A program made the translations under genes and the position numbers. From NCBI GenBank assembly GCA_964394145.1, contig CAYMVL010000044.1, positions 6,397 through 70,396 of the forward strand: a DNA stretch of 64,000 nt, written 5' to 3'. Each line of letters opens with the position of its first letter. The first letter of the stretch is position 1. The notes beneath the pieces were generated by a model. It worked only from the letters and a program-made list of their open reading frames with translations. It searched no databases and was not told the DNA's origin. The DNA comes from JAFGBN01 sp964394145 (GTDB taxonomy: Bacteria > Chloroflexota > Dehalococcoidia > GIF9 > AB-539-J10). Below, piece by piece: positions 34,977 to 43,285 of the stretch.

Positions 34977-35690
34977 ATGCCGAGGACAGATAACAGAGCC
35001 AACAATGAGCTTCGCCCGGTGCATATTACTTTGGGCTATCAAAGATTCGCCGAAGGCTCAGCCCTTATAGAGCTAGGGCAAACGAGGGTCGTGTGTTCCA
35101 TTAGCTTGGAGGAGAGGGTGCCCGGTTTCCTCAAAGGTAGTGGGAGGGGCTGGCTAACTGCTGAATATTCTATGTTGCCTCGCTCCACACTTACTCGCAT
35201 ACCCCGGGATAAGGCAGGAGGAAGGAGCCAGGAAATCCAACGCCTTATTGGTCGCAGTCTAAGGGCAGCAATCGACATGACTGCCTTGGGAGAGAAGACC
35301 TTCATCGTGGATTGTGATGTGTTGCAAGCAGATGGTGGCACCAGGACAGCGGCTATCACTGGCGGGTATCTCGCTCTGTTTCAAGCCTGTCATAATCTGA
35401 AAAGGCAAGGAGTTTTGCCCTCTATGCCGCTCAGCAGGATGATAGCTGCTACCAGCGTTGGCATTTTGAATAGGAGCATGCTACTTGATCTTTGCTACGA
35501 CGAGGATTACAAAACCGAAGTTGATTTCAACGTGGTAATGACTGATAGGAGCGAGTTTGTCGAAATTCAGGGCACAGCTGAGAGTAAGCCTTTTTCTAGA
35601 GAAACCATCGATTCGCTGCTTTCGCTAGCTCAGGAAGGAATCACCAAGCTTTTCAGAATCCAGCAGGAAGCCTTGAGAGCTTTATCCTAA
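34977..35690 (+). CDS. rph: Ribonuclease PH
   Basis: Phosphate-dependent 3'-5' exoribonuclease that trims tRNA 3' ends. Conserved motifs: MPRTDNRANNELRPVHIT, the arginines of SMLPRSTLTR, GGRSQEIQRLIGRSLRAAID, and DCDVLQADGGTRTAAITGG. Length 237 is typical. AAAGGAGAAAG precedes ATG at 34977. Likely monocistronic. Confidence 0.97.
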   Translation: MPRTDNRANNELRPVHITLGYQRFAEGSALIELGQTRVVCSISLEERVPGFLKGSGRGWLTAEYSMLPRSTLTRIPRDKAGGRSQEIQRLIGRSLRAAIDMTALGEKTFIVDCDVLQADGGTRTAAITGGYLALFQACHNLKRQGVLPSMPLSRMIAATSVGILNRSMLLDLCYDEDYKTEVDFNVVMTDRSEFVEIQGTAESKPFSRETIDSLLSLAQEGITKLFRIQQEALRALS

Positions 35691-35796
35691 AGAATCTCCT
35701 GCGCGTACTGTTGTTAGGCAGCTGGCGAGTTATATTCGAGCGACGAAGCGATAATTAGTAAGTAAGTCTCAGTTGGTGGTCTTTGAGATTACCTTG

Positions 35797-35858
35797 AAGC
35801 CTGACCGGGCATATCGGGGCCCGATGTGGCTATAGCTGTAAGCTTTTATCAGGCTTCT
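35797..35858 (+). ncRNA. Candidate structured RNA in the leader of the malic enzyme gene
   Basis: A perfect 9-bp outer stem (GAAGCCTGA 35797-35805 with TCAGGCTTC 35850-35858) encloses a second palindrome ATCGGGGCCCGAT (35814-35826) and a short GCTATAGC element, so a three-way junction is possible. It does not match a riboswitch I can name. The gap 35691-36075 holds no gene otherwise; the malic enzyme start is about 220 bases downstream. Confidence 0.4.
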
Positions 35859-36075
35859 GTACTATGCTCAAGGGGCGTGTCACTGCTGGCACTGACTGGA
35901 AGCTGAATTGTGTTAGTCTCCCTTGGAAGGGTATTGCTAAATATGTAGTAACCATCTACGTAAGGTAGCAGGCAGCCTTGTTTTGGGCCGACAACATTGC
36001 TATCATAAAGTGTTCCTAAAGGAAAGTGAACCTTTAGATGTTCCACATGGAATTCGACAGCTGGAGGAGCAGGTC

Positions 36076-37431
36076 ATGTCGCAGAAAGTAACGAAGGAAG
36101 AGCTTTTGGCTAAGGCAGAGAAGCCTGCGGACGATGCAATGAAATTGCATGCGTTTTACCGGGGCAAAATGCAAACGGTGCCCAAATGCCAGGTTCGTGA
36201 CTTCAATGACTTTGCCATCTATTACACCCCCGGAGTTGCTGAGCCTTGTAAGGTGATTCAGGCAGATGAATCGAAGTTACATCAGTACACCAACAGAGGG
36301 AACACCATAGCCGTAGTCTCTGATGGCACTCGAGTGCTGGGTCTCGGTGACATAGGACCTAAGGCAGGCTATCCTGTCATGGAAGGCAAATGTCTATTGT
36401 TTAAGTACCTTGGTGGTGTGGATGCTGTGCCTATTTGCCTTGGCACCAAGTCCCCCGATGAGATTATCCAGGCGGTCTTGTGGCTGCAACCGTCGTTTGC
36501 TGCTATTAACCTCGAGGATATTTCTAGCCCCAAGTGCTTCTATATTCTTGATGAGCTAAGGAGAAGGGCAGAAATTCCGGTATGGCATGATGACCAGCAG
36601 GGAACAGCCACGGTAATGCTGGCTGGGGTGATTAACGCTCTGAAGATCGTGGGTAAGAAGATAGGTGATGTGAGAGTCGTGCTGAATGGGTTTGGAGCAG
36701 CTAATATCGCTTCCGCGCGGCTTCTATTTGCCTACGGGGCCAGGCCCGAAAACGCTATAGTCGTGGATAGTAAAGGCATACTTCATCCAGGGCGGAAAGA
36801 CTTGGAGGGGGAAAAGGCTGGATATAGTTATAAGTGGAGGTTCTGCCAAATTACTAATGGCGAGAAAAGGAGCGGCGATTTAAGCGAAGCCTTGAAAGGC
36901 GCCGATGTTCTTATTTCTTATTCTAAGTCAGGTCCCGGAGTAATCACAGCCCAACAGATAAAGTCAATGGCCAAGGATGCCATATGCTTTGTCTGTGCCA
37001 ATCCTATCCCGGAGATCTGGCCCTGGGAAGCTAAGGAAGCAGGAGCCAAAATTGTAGCGACTGGAAGGTCCGACTTCCCCAATCAAGTAAACAATTCTAT
37101 AGGGTTCCCCGCCATCTTCCGTGGTGTGCTTGATGTGGAGGCCAGGGCCATAAGTGATGAGATGTGTATTGTTGCTGCTGAGTCGCTGGCTAAGTATGCT
37201 GAAGAGCAGGGCATTAGTGAGGAATACATCGCGCCAACAATGGGAGAGACAGAGGCTTTTGTTCGTGAGGCAGTGGAAGTTGGTATGGAAGCTCAGAAGG
37301 AGGGGCTTGCCAGATTGAAGATTAGCCGTGATGAGCTGCACAACAAGAGCCAGGCTATGATAAACAGTTCCAGGGCGACACATGATGCCTTGGTAAGAGC
37401 GGGCTGTATCCCCCGGGCAGTAACCGATTAG
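36076..37431 (+). CDS. Malic enzyme (malate dehydrogenase, oxaloacetate-decarboxylating)
   Basis: Oxidatively decarboxylates malate to pyruvate with NAD(P). Motifs: FAIYYTPGVAEPCKVI, GNTIAVVSDGTRVLGLGDIG with PKAGYPVMEGK (substrate lysine), EDISSPKCFYILDELR, VWHDDQQGTATVMLAGVINAL and the Rossmann segment NGFGAANIASARL. At 451 residues it is the short bacterial/archaeal type without the phosphotransacetylase domain. ATG at 36076 has GGAGGA; the frame back to 35983 has no site. It probably feeds pyruvate or consumes malate next to the CoA-ligase cluster. Confidence 0.94.
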   Translation: MSQKVTKEELLAKAEKPADDAMKLHAFYRGKMQTVPKCQVRDFNDFAIYYTPGVAEPCKVIQADESKLHQYTNRGNTIAVVSDGTRVLGLGDIGPKAGYPVMEGKCLLFKYLGGVDAVPICLGTKSPDEIIQAVLWLQPSFAAINLEDISSPKCFYILDELRRRAEIPVWHDDQQGTATVMLAGVINALKIVGKKIGDVRVVLNGFGAANIASARLLFAYGARPENAIVVDSKGILHPGRKDLEGEKAGYSYKWRFCQITNGEKRSGDLSEALKGADVLISYSKSGPGVITAQQIKSMAKDAICFVCANPIPEIWPWEAKEAGAKIVATGRSDFPNQVNNSIGFPAIFRGVLDVEARAISDEMCIVAAESLAKYAEEQGISEEYIAPTMGETEAFVREAVEVGMEAQKEGLARLKISRDELHNKSQAMINSSRATHDALVRAGCIPRAVTD

Positions 37432-38202
37432 GCAGCACGAATGTTGTGAGGGGAGCCAGAGTTACATAGTCTCTGGCGATGTAAGGACATACAAGATGGC
37501 TCATGAAGTGTTGGCTGTGTAGCCTGCCTGCATAGGAAGACGAAGTCTATTTGCATGACAGGCATTGGTGAAATAGCAGGCTAGGCTGCAGCAGGATGTA
37601 CCAAGACAGCAGCTAAAAGCCTGTAGCAGCTCTTACTTGTCGTTTCCGTAATGGTGTTTGTCAGCATATGAAAGACCTGCAAAGGCCTAATGGTAGTGAG
37701 CTAGGTTGGGAGTTGAAAGCGCAAGAAACGAATTATGCGGTTTGGGTGCTATTTCAAAACAAAACCCAGGACAAGAGCACTGCCAGATATGCAAAGATTT
37801 GACCGGAGGCTGAGTATGTGAAGGACTTTACGACGGCAATTCAGCGTTAGATGCCGAAGCGCTTACTGTCGGGCTAACTTAGAGTCTCGTATGGTGTGAT
37901 CACAATCGTTGCCACAACTCTCCTCGCTATCCTGCCCCTGTGAAACATATCGAAAGCGATCTTGGCAAGTGCTATATAACCCAGTGTCATCTGTCAGATC
38001 AGCCAGCACAAATATTTTGACAGATGTCGTAATGCTGCGTTAGTATAGTCGTCAGTCCTATTTAAGCTTGGATCATTCATTTAGATGCGCAAAGCGGATG
38101 TAGGGGTGTAATTCGCGGTTGGGTTTATGGCTGTTTGTGCGATTGTACAGCAAGGTCTTGTTATCTGGATGTGACAGGAGAAGCAATTTCATAGGATAAG
38201 TC
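37432..38202. other. Long gene-free interval
   Basis: About 770 bases with frequent stops in all frames and no recognisable protein or RNA motif. It may hold worn-out coding sequence, since a truncated gene stands at its right end (38203-38370). Confidence 0.4.
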
Positions 38203-38370
38203 GTGACCGGAACAAACACGAGACTAAGCAAGGCTATTAGCCTGATCCAGGAGCGAGACCTTGATGGGCTGGTCATATATTCCAACGGTTCATATGGTCT
38301 TTTGCGGCCTAACTATTTGCGCTATTTTTCCGATTTTAGGCCGCTGTATTCAAATAATGCTGCGATATAG
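38203..38370 (+). pseudogene. N-terminal fragment of a second M24-type (Xaa-Pro/creatinase-like) gene
   Basis: GTG at 38203 opens a 55-residue frame reading RLSKAISLIQERDLDGLVIY, then PNYLRYFSDFRPLYSNNAAI and TAG. This is the start of the creatinase N-terminal domain (RL..A..L..R.LD.L.IY...N.RY.) but the remaining 300 or more residues are missing. The intact M24-fold gene begins 29 bases later and differs in sequence, so this is the relic of a neighbouring paralogue, not a frameshift of it. Confidence 0.7.
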
Positions 38371-38399
38371 AATTGTAATCTGAAGATGGGAGTTGAAGC

Positions 38400-39590
38400 G
38401 TGTCAGAGGATTTGAGAAGAGAAAGACTCAGGGAGCCGATATCCAGACAGGAGCTTGAAAGGCGTTGGAAGGCAGTCAGGGAGGCGATGGCAAAGCAGAG
38501 ATTGGACTGTCTTGAGATGCGGAGCACAAATCGCTATCTGGGTGGATATGTGCGGTATTTTGTTGATATTCCCGCTCAACATAGCTATCCGATGTCGATA
38601 ATTTTTCCCCTGCGGGACGGGATGACACTCATTTCTCATGGGGGGCCGCCGTTGCCAGTCAGCCCACCCGAGTGGGCATTGCACGGCGTGAAAAGGCGCA
38701 TCGTACTTCCCTATCTGCCGACGCTTAACTTCACGAATACAATGGAGGCTCAGGCCATTGCGGAAGCGATAAGAAGCCATAATGTAAAACGGTTAGGTGT
38801 TGTATCGAAAGCAGCAATTGCTGCTTCCGTCTATGAATATCTGAGGGAAAATCTGGCTGACGTAGATATATGCGACGCGACTGATATGGTGGATGAAATA
38901 AAGGCCGTCAAGAGTGAAGAAGAAATAAGGCTTATCAAGAAGACAGCTGAATTACAGGATAGAGTATTTGCTGCCATACTGGCCTCGGTTCGCCCTGGTG
39001 TGAGGGAGTATGAACTGAGGTCGGAGATACAGCGCTTAGCTATTAACCTGGGCAGCGAACAACAGCTGATCATGATTGGTTCTGCACCGGCAGGAACTCC
39101 TGCAGGGCAATTGCATGAATTCTATCAGAACCGTACGCTGAGAGATGGAGACTGCGCATGTATCATGATTGAAGTTAACGGGCTGGGTGGTTTTTACTGT
39201 GAAATTGGCAGGACAGTCTGTGTAGGTGATGCGCCAAGGGCTTTGCTGGACACGTGGGATAAAGCGGTCGTAGCACAGGATAAGACTGCCGAGCTTATGA
39301 AGCCGGGAGCCAAACCGGAGGAGTTGATAGATACTCATAATAAGCTACTCGGCAGCATGGGGTATCCGCTAGAAGGCAGACTATTCTCACATGGTCAGGG
39401 ATATGACCTTGTGGAGCGCCCTGGCATATGCCCCGGGGAGAGGATGACGATAAAGAGCGGCATGAACATAGTAATTCATCCCACATTGATTACAAGAGAG
39501 AGCTATGCCTTCTGCTGTGATAACTATCTTATCACTGAGTCTGGCGCCGTAAGAATACATAAAACCCCTCGTGAAGTGTTTGTTGTATAG
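38400..39590 (+). CDS. M24-fold (pita-bread) protein, creatinase/Xaa-Pro peptidase-like, metal ligands not conserved
   Basis: An N-terminal creatinase domain (about 20-165) and a C-terminal pita-bread domain (about 175-390) are clear (LASVRPGVREYELRSEIQ, FSHGQGYDL). Of the five metal ligands of aminopeptidase P, both Asp positions are Glu (E258, E268), the His is kept (H331), and the two Glu positions are His360 and Cys373. The protein is thus probably a creatinase-like C-N or other hydrolase/lyase and not a metallopeptidase. GTG start with GGGAG upstream. It leads the cluster with the dehydrogenase, CoA ligase and lyase genes. Confidence 0.85.
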   Translation: MSEDLRRERLREPISRQELERRWKAVREAMAKQRLDCLEMRSTNRYLGGYVRYFVDIPAQHSYPMSIIFPLRDGMTLISHGGPPLPVSPPEWALHGVKRRIVLPYLPTLNFTNTMEAQAIAEAIRSHNVKRLGVVSKAAIAASVYEYLRENLADVDICDATDMVDEIKAVKSEEEIRLIKKTAELQDRVFAAILASVRPGVREYELRSEIQRLAINLGSEQQLIMIGSAPAGTPAGQLHEFYQNRTLRDGDCACIMIEVNGLGGFYCEIGRTVCVGDAPRALLDTWDKAVVAQDKTAELMKPGAKPEELIDTHNKLLGSMGYPLEGRLFSHGQGYDLVERPGICPGERMTIKSGMNIVIHPTLITRESYAFCCDNYLITESGAVRIHKTPREVFVV

Positions 39591-39622
39591 TTCGCCTGCG
39601 GAGGAGAAAAAGATCTCCGAGC

Positions 39623-40699
39623 ATGATAGGTAGCGGCAAAATGGCGAGATTGAGAGGTAAAACGAGCGGAAGTTTCAAGGTGATCCAGGTATCATATATG
39701 CCTGGTGTTTCGGAGCACTGCAAGCAGGTTTTCAAGCTACCGGAGGTGGAATACGAGATGAGACTGTGTGCCCGAGAGGAGGAAATCGTTGCCGTGGCCC
39801 ATGATGCTGATGTGCTGATGGTGGTTCCGGCACATGTGATGGTTTCCCGAAAAGTGATTGAGGCACTTCCGAGATGCAGGTATATACTCGGCCTTATATC
39901 CGGCTACGATGGAATAGATCTGGAGGCTGCTACTGAACACGGTGTACTGGTGACTAACATGCCGGATCTGTTCTGGAAGGAAGTATCAGACCATACTATG
40001 GCCCTTGTCCTTGCCTGTTCCAGAAAAATCGTAGAGCTTAATCAGGCAGTCAAACGTGGAGAGTGGGTCAGTATTTCAGATAAAGATTCAAGATTGGAGC
40101 GCGATATTGACCCGAAGTTGATCAGGCTTGAGCACCAGACTCTGGGCCTCGTTGGATTTGGTCGGATTGCTCAAGGCGTCGCTGTCAGGGCAAAAGGCTT
40201 TGGAATGAGAATCATTGCATATAGCCCCAGTGCACCTCCCGGTATTTTCAGCGAGTTTGAGGTAGAAAGTGTAGAGCTTGACAGGCTCCTTGCTGAATCT
40301 GATTTTGTCTCGATTCACACCATGCTTTCTGAGAAAACGCGCGGCATGTTTGGGCTAGAGCTATTTAGAAAAATGAAACCTACTGCCTATATTATCAATA
40401 CTGCGCGCGGCTCAATCATTGACCGGCACGCACTTTATGCTGCTCTTACTCAGCAATTGATTGCGGGAGCTGGTCTGGATGTCACTGACCCGGAGCCTTC
40501 AAACCCTGATAATAATGAGTTTCTGCGGCTTGACAATGTGATTATTACCGGTCATCGTGCTGGAAAGGACATTATGGCCTTTGCTGAGCTGTCTCGACTG
40601 GTCCCTGAGCAGGTATTCAGGGTTATGAGAGGAGAATGGCCTGACAATATTCTTAACCCTGAAGTTAAGGAGATATATATTCGGAAATGGGTAAGTTGA
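39623..40699 (+). CDS. D-2-hydroxyacid dehydrogenase (glyoxylate/hydroxypyruvate/phosphoglycerate type)
   Basis: NAD(P)-linked oxidoreductase reducing 2-oxoacids. NAD motif GLVGFGRIAQGVA at about 175-187, the catalytic Arg in NTARGSIID, Glu in DVTDPEPSNPDN and His in ITGHRAG are all present. No ACT or C-terminal regulatory domain, 358 residues. The real substrate is unknown; in this cluster glyoxylate or hydroxypyruvate is plausible (inference). Starts at 39623 or 39641; the ribosome site is weak for both. Confidence 0.88.
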   Translation: MIGSGKMARLRGKTSGSFKVIQVSYMPGVSEHCKQVFKLPEVEYEMRLCAREEEIVAVAHDADVLMVVPAHVMVSRKVIEALPRCRYILGLISGYDGIDLEAATEHGVLVTNMPDLFWKEVSDHTMALVLACSRKIVELNQAVKRGEWVSISDKDSRLERDIDPKLIRLEHQTLGLVGFGRIAQGVAVRAKGFGMRIIAYSPSAPPGIFSEFEVESVELDRLLAESDFVSIHTMLSEKTRGMFGLELFRKMKPTAYIINTARGSIIDRHALYAALTQQLIAGAGLDVTDPEPSNPDNNEFLRLDNVIITGHRAGKDIMAFAELSRLVPEQVFRVMRGEWPDNILNPEVKEIYIRKWVS

Positions 40700-40738
40700 A
40701 GGATCATTAGCGATTTGCTGGTTTCTAAGGAGCTATGA

Positions 40739-41983
40739 ATGGCCAGACTGTTTGAATATCAAGGGAAGGAGTTTCTCAGAGCTAGCGGGATAGTGATTCC
40801 GGTTGGGGAAGTTGTGTCGACTGCACAAGAGGTGCGTGAGGTTGCCGGCAGGATGGGGAAACCAGTTGCAGTTAAAGCTCAGGTTTGGGTAGGTGGGCGG
40901 GGAAAAGCTGGAGCTGTGAAGCTTGCGAACACACCAGAGGAGGCAGAACGAACAGCCAATGCTATTCTAGGGATGGAAGTAAAGGGCTTTCCAGTTCGCA
41001 GGGTGCTGGTTGAGGAGATGTTGAATATTGATAAGGAATATTACGTGGGCATAATTGCAGATGGTTCTCGAGAGAGTAGGTGTCCAGTGCTTATTTTTAG
41101 CACCGAAGGGGGGATGGAGATCGAGACAGTCCCCGAGGATAAGATCTTCCGATTAAGAATTGACTACCTCAGAGGATTGCCTCTGTATGATGCTATGGAC
41201 CTGGCCAGCAGTGCCGCTATTCCCAATCAGATACTGACAGAAATGGCGGCCGTCATTTCTAAAGCTGTGGAGGTCTTTAAGGAGCGTGATTGCAATATTC
41301 TAGAAATTAATCCCCTAGTGCTGACCCGAGAGGGTAAGTTAGTTGCAGGGGACTGCCGCATGGCTATTGATGACAACTCAACTTTCCGTCATCCCGAACT
41401 GGGGATTACTATCCCAAGGGAATTCCCCTGGGAACCCACTGATTTTGACATGATTGGTTGGGGGATTGAAGAGACGGACCTACGTGGGTCAGGCTTCGTC
41501 ATGAGGATGACCCTTGATGAGAACAGCCCGGGATACGTTGGCTTCCATGCCATTGGTGGCGGGGCAGCCATGATAGGGATGGATGCGCTCAGCAGGGTAG
41601 GACTCAAGCCAGCAAATTTTGCTGATACAAGCGGCAATCCGGTAGCTTCCAAGATTTACCGGGTAGCCAAAGTAATTCTATCCCAACCCCACATTGAGGG
41701 TTATCTGCTGGCGGGATTTCTGATTGGAAACCAGGAGCAGTGGCATCACGCCCATGCGTTGGTTAAGGCCTTGAGAGAAGAACTCCCTAAGAGGCCGGGA
41801 TTCCCCTGTGTCCTCCTTCTAGCGGGAAACAAAGAGGAAGAGTCTCTTAAAATATTGCAAGAGGGGCTGAAAGGCTTACCCGGGCGTATTGAAATTTACG
41901 GTAGCCAGTATGTGGAGGATAGCGATTTCATTGCGAAAAGGATGCTGTCCTTAATACAAGAGTATAAGGCGCAGAGAGGCTAG
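40739..41983 (+). CDS. ATP-grasp acyl-CoA synthetase beta subunit (succinate- or malate-CoA ligase, SucC/MtkA-like)
   Basis: Forms an acyl-phosphate and then CoA thioester with the alpha subunit. The ATP-grasp half (MARLFEYQGKEFLRASGI, KAQVWVGGRGKAGAVKLA, ILEINPLVLTREGKLVAGD) is standard. The CoA ligase half is divergent: GFHAIGGGAAMIGMDAL replaces the usual GLNYGGGAN-type start, although FADTSGNP follows. AAGGAG precedes ATG at 40739. It is separated from its alpha subunit by a small Fe-S gene. Substrate could be succinate, malate or another dicarboxylate. Confidence 0.88.
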   Translation: MARLFEYQGKEFLRASGIVIPVGEVVSTAQEVREVAGRMGKPVAVKAQVWVGGRGKAGAVKLANTPEEAERTANAILGMEVKGFPVRRVLVEEMLNIDKEYYVGIIADGSRESRCPVLIFSTEGGMEIETVPEDKIFRLRIDYLRGLPLYDAMDLASSAAIPNQILTEMAAVISKAVEVFKERDCNILEINPLVLTREGKLVAGDCRMAIDDNSTFRHPELGITIPREFPWEPTDFDMIGWGIEETDLRGSGFVMRMTLDENSPGYVGFHAIGGGAAMIGMDALSRVGLKPANFADTSGNPVASKIYRVAKVILSQPHIEGYLLAGFLIGNQEQWHHAHALVKALREELPKRPGFPCVLLLAGNKEEESLKILQEGLKGLPGRIEIYGSQYVEDSDFIAKRMLSLIQEYKAQRG

Positions 41984-41996
41984 AGGGGGCTGGGCG

Positions 41997-42287
41997 ATGC
42001 TAGAGTTTCAAGAAAGAACCATCAAGGTAATCATTGATACCGATAAATGCCCTGCGTGCGAGAGCAAAGCTTGCATAGCAGCCTGCAGCCTTTACAACCG
42101 CGGTATTCTGCAATTAAGAGACGGAAGGGCTTCTGTAAGCCATCTTAGTTCGGATGAGATAATACGAAGGGGTACGGAATGTCTGGCATGTGAGTATGAA
42201 TGCTGGCAGCGCGGTAACAATGCAATCTATATTGATGTGCCCGTTAAGGGTTTGGATGATTACCGCAGGAAACGCAACATGGAATAG
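41997..42287 (+). CDS. Small ferredoxin-like Fe-S protein
   Basis: A 96-residue protein with seven cysteines: C18, C21, C26, C30, then C62, C65, C69. The spacing (CPACESKACIAAC; CLACEYEC) resembles [4Fe-4S] ferredoxin motifs, but the second set lacks the fourth Cys followed by Pro. It lies 13 bases after the CoA ligase beta gene and 8 before alpha, clearly in the same operon. An electron carrier inside a CoA ligase pair is unusual; function unknown. Confidence 0.78.
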   Translation: MLEFQERTIKVIIDTDKCPACESKACIAACSLYNRGILQLRDGRASVSHLSSDEIIRRGTECLACEYECWQRGNNAIYIDVPVKGLDDYRRKRNME

Positions 42288-42295
42288 GGGCAAAG

Positions 42296-43192
42296 ATGTC
42301 GATAATCATTGATGAGAATACCAGGCTAATTGTTCAGGGGATAACCGGGCGGGAAGGCTCTCTGAGATCCAAATATATGAAAGATTATGGTACCAAAGTG
42401 GTAGCTGGTACATCACCCGGGAGAGAAGGACAAGCGGTGGAGGGAATCCCTGTCTATAACACTGTCAGAGGAGCAATGCGGGCCCAGGGTTCTATAGATA
42501 TGAGCGTCACCTTTATTCCTGGCCCGGGACTAAAATTAGCAGTGTTAGAAGCGATTGATGCCGGTATAAAGTGCATAGTCTGCCCGGTAGAGCGTGTGCC
42601 TCTTCATGATATTATGGAGATGCTTGCAGTAGCCAAAAGGGCGGGGTCGATAATAGTTGGGCCGGGTTCAATTGGCATTATGAGCCCGGGAAAGGCTGTA
42701 GCTGGATGGTTGGGCGGAGATATGGAGTGGGCGAACAGGTTATTTCATCCCGGACCAATTGGAGTTTTGTCTCGCAGTGGTGGGGAGTCAGGAACGCTGC
42801 CCTGGGTTCTGAAGAATGGAGGACTCGGTGTGAGTACTGCTATTCATACGGGTACTGAACCAATTGTTGGCTCTTCCTTCGCTGATTTCCTTCTCCAGTT
42901 TCAGGGAGATGAAGAGACTCTTGCAGTAGCGGCCTTTGGTGAGATTGGCGGCAGTCAAGAGGAGGAGTCAGCCGAGATTATCAAGGCTGGCAAATTTACC
43001 AAACCTTTTGTTATCTATATTGCTGGTGCCAGTGCTCCTGAAGGGCAGCGCTTCTCTCATGCCTCTGCTATAGTAGAGAGGGGACGCGGATCAGTGCAGG
43101 GCAAAGTGAAAGCACTTCGTGAAGCAGGTGCCTATCCGGTGGAGACACCTAGGGAAATTGTTCCCACGCTTAAGAAGTTGCTCAGTTTATAG
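42296..43192 (+). CDS. Acyl-CoA synthetase alpha subunit (SucD/MtkB-like)
   Basis: CoA-binding partner of the beta subunit. CoA-binding Rossmann start LIVQGITGREGSLRSKYMKD, the phosphohistidine site FSHASAIV (His near residue 260) and GASAPEGQRF are present. Length 298 is normal. The typical alpha motif GSIGIMSPGKAVAG is also there. It belongs to the same operon as the beta subunit, with the Fe-S gene between. Confidence 0.92.
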   Translation: MSIIIDENTRLIVQGITGREGSLRSKYMKDYGTKVVAGTSPGREGQAVEGIPVYNTVRGAMRAQGSIDMSVTFIPGPGLKLAVLEAIDAGIKCIVCPVERVPLHDIMEMLAVAKRAGSIIVGPGSIGIMSPGKAVAGWLGGDMEWANRLFHPGPIGVLSRSGGESGTLPWVLKNGGLGVSTAIHTGTEPIVGSSFADFLLQFQGDEETLAVAAFGEIGGSQEEESAEIIKAGKFTKPFVIYIAGASAPEGQRFSHASAIVERGRGSVQGKVKALREAGAYPVETPREIVPTLKKLLSL

Positions 43193-43217
43193 TGCGGGTA
43201 AGGCTTTTCCACATGTT

Positions 43218-43244
43218 AAGGAGTTGAATAATATTGAACTCCTT
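43218..43244 (+). repeat. Perfect 8-bp inverted repeat between alpha-ligase and lyase genes
   Basis: AAGGAGTT (43218-43225) and AACTCCTT (43237-43244) can form an 8-bp hairpin with an 11-base loop. There is no following T-run, so it is not a classical terminator; it could stabilise the upstream mRNA. Confidence 0.4.
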
Positions 43245-43285
43245 CTTGCACGTATTCAAAAAATTCATTTACAGGAGGTTAGAAG

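Noticed and set aside
37432..38202. Search for RNase P, SRP, 6S RNA or CRISPR in the long gap
   Set aside because: No conserved RNase P or SRP cores and no regularly spaced repeats were found.
38073..38285. Minus-strand frame of 70 codons
   Set aside because: Antisense to the M24 gene fragment, without a ribosome site or family.
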